This document shows, in pieces, positions 31,229 to 35,241 of a stretch of DNA of 35,241 nucleotides (its first letter is position 1; each line of letters begins with the position of its first letter). The notes beneath the pieces were generated by a model that was given only the letters and a program-made list of their open reading frames with translations, searched no databases and was not told the origin of the DNA. This DNA is from Paraphysoderma sedebokerense (taxonomy: Eukaryota; Blastocladiomycota; Physodermatomycetes; Physodermatales; Physodermataceae). The stretch is from the NCBI GenBank assembly GCA_025602915.1, contig JAHLJZ010000138.1, positions 1-35,241 of the forward strand, in the 5' to 3' direction. A program made the position numbers and the translations under genes.

Positions 31229-31242
31229 AAGTCACGTGACTT
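31229..31242 (+). promoter_or_regulatory. 14-bp palindrome AAGTCACGTGACTT
   Basis: A perfect 14-bp palindrome centred on CACGTG, 356 bp before the F-box ATG. The extended GTCACGTGAC core is the optimal site of Cbf1-type bHLH dimers in yeasts. It could act on either flanking gene. Confidence 0.5.
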
Positions 31243-31597
31243 CCTTTTCCCATGATCTTCGCGTTCCCTCTCTGTCGCTGCAATTCGAATCTCATCACAA
31301 TCTATGTAGGAACACAGAACTACATCGTCAAGAAAACCAATAGCAATCCACTATCCTTATTCTGAAAGCGGTTAGGATTCACGAATACTTTGTGCTTTCC
31401 CTTCGATGTGTTTTTCAGTCTGATTTGCTGTGCCGTCTTCAACTGTGTGGCACAACTACTGTGTCGTTGTTAACTTGACTTGTTTACTGTTTTCCCATGG
31501 CAGATAACATATTTAGCGTCAGTTATTGGTGTAGTAATGTGATATGCATACTAATGAATCATTGTCTACAACTGTCTAGTACGAACTCTTGTCGACA

Positions 31598-33145
31598 ATG
31601 GCCGAAACAATCTACGATCTTTTCGACGAAATTCTAACTCTAATCTTTATGTACCTCGACCACGCAACACTGTTCAACTGTCTGACAGTCTCCAAATACT
31701 TTTATGAAAATGCTGTTCGAGCCTTGTGGCATACAATTGATTTCGATGCCTTGGGAACTGACTTTGCTACTACGGTCCGCCGAATTCACAGATGTGTCCA
31801 CTATCCCTCGGATCGAAACTATCCTTTACTCGTTCGTAAGATCAGATGCTATGAAGCGATCTCCACGATTGCAAATTTCAGGGATTGTCAAAGTGACTTG
31901 GTCGACTTGTGTCTCAAATTTAAAAACTTGGAATATATTAGTATAATGCCCTGTTTTTCCGCTGGCAGCGAAGAAGTATTTGTTGACCCGCCAGAATTAT
32001 CCATCGAATTAATTCATTCGTTTATTTCGCTTAGGCGTCTCAAACAGCTCAATATCTCTCATGTACTAAATCATACATTATTGAAATCTACATTGGATGA
32101 GCTCTATGATGGTGCTCAGTGTCAGGCGCTAAAGTCGGTAACCTTCAATGGATTGTTATTTCAAGACTTCGACGACGTCGGCTATTATAACCGCTTGTAC
32201 GAGGTGTTCCCAAATGTCGAAAGCGTCCGGTTGGAAAGACCCTTGTACGCCGAAGAACGTCGTAACGTTGGTTTCGCTTTCTTGTACGTGTTGCAATATT
32301 CGTGGTGGAGAGTCATCACAGAATGGCCCAGCGTCCGCAAATTAATCATCACGGACGTAGACATTGGTCTTCATGAAGCTAATTTCTCAGGCCGCTCGAT
32401 TCTTGGCAGTAATATCAGGAGTCTTGAGCTTTCTCACCTGAGGCTGCGAAGTGAGCAATTGGGACTTATTCTTTACTGTCTTCCCCAACTTTCTGACCTT
32501 ACCGTAATCAGACTAAGTAGCACGTTTAAGGGCAGAATGCTTATCGGTATATCGTCAGTTGCAGCTAGACTAGAAGCATTACAGGTGATTGCATGCAAAC
32601 TAGGGGATATAGTAGAAATCGCTCACCAACTGACCAAAGCTGAATCTCGAGTCAAGTCCCTCCGTCTGATCGATTGCCTTCGTTGTTCGGCAACAGCAAA
32701 ATCGGTATTCCAAGCCCTCCAAAACCTCAGAGGTCTGCATACATTTGCGCTATCAGACATATATGTCTCGACGCAATCCTTGAAGCTCTTTCTTGATGCA
32801 CTACCATCCATCTGTTCTCTCACTCTCATCAATTTGAATGCTCATTTCTCGAAGCCCGTGTTATCTCTTTTTCGTCGCAGCCATTATCTCTCCGAAGTAA
32901 TTCTCTGTCATCCTAAAGAACCACTCGAAGAGTTATTTTATTCCTTCTTCCCAAAAAGATATCAAGAAACAGGACAGCTGCCCATTATAAAGGTTACAAG
33001 GGATGCGGTATCCAGGGAGCCGGATATCGTGAAATTCTATATTGATACTTACGCAGAAGTAGCAGGTCGAATTCAGTTTTTACCGGATTTTCCTTTGGTT
33101 GGGGTGGTAGAGAAGGCCAATTGCATGTTTACATTTGATTTCTGA
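31598..33145 (+). CDS. F-box protein with leucine-rich region
   Basis: This intronless gene encodes 515 residues. An F-box occupies about residues 5-50 (YDLFDEILTLIFMYLDHATLFNC, VSKYFYENAVRALWHTIDF), the segment that binds Skp1 in SCF ubiquitin ligases. The rest is rich in regularly spaced leucines (for example LKQLNISHVL, IRSLELSHLRL, LSDLTVIRL, VKSLRLIDCL, ICSLTLINL), consistent with irregular leucine-rich repeats that select a substrate. This is the F-box/LRR type that is expanded in Mucoromycota and related fungi. The in-frame triplet upstream at 31589 is not ATG, so I start at 31598. The substrate is unknown. Confidence 0.88.
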   Translation: MAETIYDLFDEILTLIFMYLDHATLFNCLTVSKYFYENAVRALWHTIDFDALGTDFATTVRRIHRCVHYPSDRNYPLLVRKIRCYEAISTIANFRDCQSDLVDLCLKFKNLEYISIMPCFSAGSEEVFVDPPELSIELIHSFISLRRLKQLNISHVLNHTLLKSTLDELYDGAQCQALKSVTFNGLLFQDFDDVGYYNRLYEVFPNVESVRLERPLYAEERRNVGFAFLYVLQYSWWRVITEWPSVRKLIITDVDIGLHEANFSGRSILGSNIRSLELSHLRLRSEQLGLILYCLPQLSDLTVIRLSSTFKGRMLIGISSVAARLEALQVIACKLGDIVEIAHQLTKAESRVKSLRLIDCLRCSATAKSVFQALQNLRGLHTFALSDIYVSTQSLKLFLDALPSICSLTLINLNAHFSKPVLSLFRRSHYLSEVILCHPKEPLEELFYSFFPKRYQETGQLPIIKVTRDAVSREPDIVKFYIDTYAEVAGRIQFLPDFPLVGVVEKANCMFTFDF

Positions 33146-33699
33146 TATCTCGGACCGTGATGTTCCCCTCTTTCAATTCTATTTGGGTTCTTTGTTTGAA
33201 TAACGTTTTATGTTGTTCTGTGTCACTCGTTTCGGTACCAATCGTGATGTTCTAATTTGTCTTTTCAATCAAATTATGTTGTGAGGTCATTGGTGCTGGA
33301 AATGTCACCGTTGAATTGTCTGTGCGTTTTTCGTCAATAAAGAATACAATTGTTTGTCGTACATCTTTGACACTAATCATCGCTATTGCTACCCATCTGA
33401 AGCAACTACCTTATCCTTAATCGGAGAATCCCAAATTCATGTAAATTGTATTGGACGTTAGAAGAATCAAGGACGTTACTACAGATATCATTGCTATATA
33501 CAAACATTCTAGTATTCAACAAAATTGGATCATTTGATAGGTTATATATAACGGGTCAGAGGTCTACCTATTACCTAAGAACTACAATGCTTGACAAACA
33601 TTTAATATATAAGTGTTAAATTGCACTAGGTGAAGCCTTTCACGTGGAATAATACAGTAATAAGAGATATAATGTTTAAAATGCTCCATGATGACATCC
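33146..33699. other. Intergenic region between the F-box gene and tRNA-Gln
   Basis: No gene is supported. AATAAA (about 33337) probably serves as polyadenylation signal of the F-box gene. A TTCACGTGG at 33639-33647 lies about 55 bp before the tRNA. Confidence 0.5.
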
Positions 33700-33772
33700 G
33701 GCCTTATAGTGTAGTTGGTCATCACATGGGACTTTGAATCCCAAGACCCCAGTTCGAATCTGGGTAGGGCCT
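33700..33772 (+). tRNA. tRNA-Gln (anticodon UUG)
   Basis: A 73-nt cloverleaf without an intron. The acceptor stem GGCCTTA pairs with TAGGGCC (one G-T pair), the anticodon stem TGGGA pairs with TCCCA around the loop CTTTGAA (anticodon TTG), and the T arm contains CCCAG TTCGAAT CTGGG. The internal control regions (A box in TAGTGTAGTTGG, B box GTTCGAATC) are intact. A T-rich stop for RNA polymerase III (TTATCTTTT) follows directly. The sequence is close to fungal tRNA-Gln. Confidence 0.97.
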
Positions 33773-34649
33773 TATCTTTTCTAGTCATCCAATTCCTTTA
33801 CCAAGGAGCTTGCGTGGACTCACTTTAGTTTTTTTCTTCTTCTTTTCCATTATAAAATCTTAACACGGAAAAATGTCTCAAAGATAGCAAATTAACGCTT
33901 CTTCACTGATATAACAAGGGCGCAGTCACAGAACGCGGGTGCTGACTGCTGAATGCAGATTGCCGAACAGTTTGTGTAATTGATTGTTATTGTGTTGAAT
34001 TTACATTTGCTCGTCGCATAAACAATGAACCATACTCAATATGGAGACTGTTTGGGTTGGATATATGATGGTTTTGGTTACTGCTTCTGGTCAAAACCTT
34101 GACAGAAACCTGGCGGCCTCTATATATGTTTGCCGCCGGCATCTGTTACCCGCCTCATTGAAAACTGTGCTACATATTTATGTATATGAGCAATGATTTA
34201 ATGCAAAGATACGACAAAAAGCTCAAAATGATGTATACTTCATAACTTATTGTCCTGTTTGACTGAATCGTTGTACGTCCGTAAGAGTTACCAACAGAAC
34301 AAGCGCACCCGTTACGCCGTGCCCTTTCTGTAGCGCTCACATGATCACATGCCAGTCTTTGAAATTGCTTTGCGTCTTTGCTATCTCTCAATGTATACTT
34401 GATCGATGTTGTGATAGTTTCCTTGAGTCCTTGAATTTGAATGGTTGAAAAGAAGTTAGCTGATACATAAAAGTCAAACGTCCAGACATGTCAATGGACG
34501 CGCAACCATTTCAGTGCAGTTCAGCTGTATGATTCCCTCAATTTCGAAATGACTCGCTCAGTAACCGCAATGCATAGTTAATACCAAGTTATACTCGATA
34601 TCCGTCTCGCACATTCCGTATACCTTCTTGCTTTTCAAGCTGAACAAAG
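33773..34649. other. Intergenic region, 877 bp
   Basis: No gene is supported. T-rich sequence near 33825-33850 follows the tRNA; the last few hundred bases should hold the promoter of the kinase gene. Confidence 0.45.
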
Positions 34650-35090
34650 ATGGCACAACCGATATCAGAGCGCATATATCATGGATCCCTTCAGGATTTT
34701 CTCCACTTACGGTTTCAATACGTCGAGTCTTTTATACAAGAAAGAAATCGTATGGGGATTACTTATTCTATCGGACGATACACCCACGAGGGCCAGTTAG
34801 TTGTATTGAAAATCATTGATCTAAACGGTTTGAATGAGATACCAAGAGCAGTGCAACAAGAAATAAACACGGTTAAGGCACTGTATGAGCTGAATCATCC
34901 TAGTATAGTCAAGGTAAGATTAATATAGATAAGAATCTGAGTGTTTATGCAGATATCTGGACATTAACTGTAATCACTCCCGCCCATTGTGTTTGCTTCC
35001 GAACGTAGTATAACGAGATTGTTTACATCACTGACAACTCTGCATTGCATACTACGCATTTGATTATCAGTATGAAATCTTATGCAGAAG
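34650..35090 (+). CDS. Protein kinase, N-terminal exons only
   Basis: This is the beginning of a protein kinase gene cut by the window edge. Exon 1 (34650-34913) and exon 2 (35009 to about 35090) encode 115 residues. After a 35-residue leader the N-lobe is visible: ITYSIGRYTHEGQLVVLKII with the ATP-anchoring lysine at residue 54, EINTVKAL with the alpha-C glutamate at residue 71, the LNHPSIVKYNEIVYI strand, and ISMKSYAEG at the hinge. The glycine-rich loop is degenerate (IGRYTHEG). The catalytic loop and DFG must lie beyond the window. The pattern resembles NEK-like or other Ser/Thr kinases, but no subfamily can be named from the N-lobe. The donor at 35091 (GTACCC) is weak and could be elsewhere. 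Confidence 0.7.
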
Positions 35091-35241
35091 GTACCCATTA
35101 TATGATGTAGCTTGACCACCGACAACTTATGACTTATTAGGTTAGGTTAGGTTAGGTTAGGTTTAGGTTAGGTTAGGGGAATTAAACCAATTTTATTGTC
35201 CTTGAAAAAGGTACATCGATGTGTCTCAACCACCCTAGGGA
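35091..35241. other. Probable intron of the kinase gene, window end
   Basis: Stops follow in the kinase frame after 35090, so this is read as intron. It contains the TTAGG array at 35137-35177. No other feature is seen before the window stops. Confidence 0.4.
35137..35177 (+). repeat. Interstitial TTAGG telomere-like array
   Basis: Eight units of TTAGG in a row, with one TTTAGG variant as the sixth unit, followed by GGG. The pentamer TTAGG is the arthropod telomere repeat; most fungi use TTAGGG. The array is short and flanked by unique sequence, so it is interstitial and not a chromosome end. Confidence 0.9.

Larger units (their letters stand above)
30798..31597. promoter_or_regulatory. Divergent promoter region between uS17 and the F-box gene
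   Basis: No gene is supported in this 800-bp gap, which must serve as promoter for uS17 (minus) and the F-box gene (plus). It carries two GTCACGTG elements, at 30902-30909 and 31231-31238, the second inside a perfect 14-bp palindrome. Confidence 0.5.

Noticed and set aside
23689-33646. CACGTG hexamers considered as generally enriched
   Set aside because: I count five CACGTG in the window against roughly six expected at this base composition, so the hexamer alone is not enriched; only the GTCACGTG octamer near start codons is kept.
33582-33788. Minus-strand 68-codon frame
   Set aside because: It overlaps the tRNA-Gln gene and is a by-product of that sequence.
1-35241. Mobile elements, virus-like elements and CRISPR arrays
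   Set aside because: No transposase, reverse transcriptase, integrase or capsid-like frames, no terminal repeats with target-site duplications and no spaced short repeats were seen.

Overview
The window looks like nuclear DNA of a fungus, most likely an early-diverging lineage; I cannot name the species. The genes are interrupted by short spliceosomal introns (about 60-250 nt, donors mainly GTATGT, GTTTGT or GTAAGT), the standard genetic code fits every model, the tRNA-Gln is fungal in type, and the PRPP synthetase carries the insertions typical of fungal Prs5-type subunits. I see no transposase, reverse transcriptase, virus-like element or CRISPR array.

Layout. 1-8.3 kb is gene-poor: two small secreted proteins (1749-2216, 3355-3710) that I read as paralogues built on a 13-residue repeat, an orphan seven-helix membrane protein (4505-5374), a tiny Hva1/TUDOR-type protein (6621-6842), and a diverged non-coding tandem repeat at 7.1-7.5 kb. 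8.3-17 kb holds two large, mostly disordered proteins that I cannot assign to a family: a basic/Ser-rich protein with possible N-terminal membrane helices and a perfect 87-bp internal duplication (8306-12307), and a probably nuclear protein with a helical middle and an acidic/basic tail containing a KEN motif (12870-16985). 17-19 kb has a SAM-dependent methyltransferase facing a small basic protein.

19.8-33.8 kb is the housekeeping part: S-adenosylhomocysteine hydrolase, a C1q/TNF-like jelly-roll protein with an unresolved 5' end, PRPP synthetase, an acetylpolyamine-amidohydrolase-type deacetylase, an RNF220-type RING E3 ligase, ribosomal protein uS17 (RPS11), an F-box/leucine-rich protein and tRNA-Gln(UUG). 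The window ends inside a protein kinase gene whose second intron appears to contain a short TTAGG telomere-like array.

The genes do not form one pathway. SAH hydrolase, the methyltransferase and PRPP synthetase touch methyl-cycle and nucleotide metabolism, and two E3-type proteins (RNF220-like, F-box) are near each other, but orientation and spacing argue for independent transcription units. Three GTCACGTG elements upstream of PRPP synthetase, uS17 and the F-box gene could be a shared bHLH/Cbf1-type input. The most novel item is the pair of 13-residue-repeat secreted proteins whose intron falls exactly on a repeat boundary.
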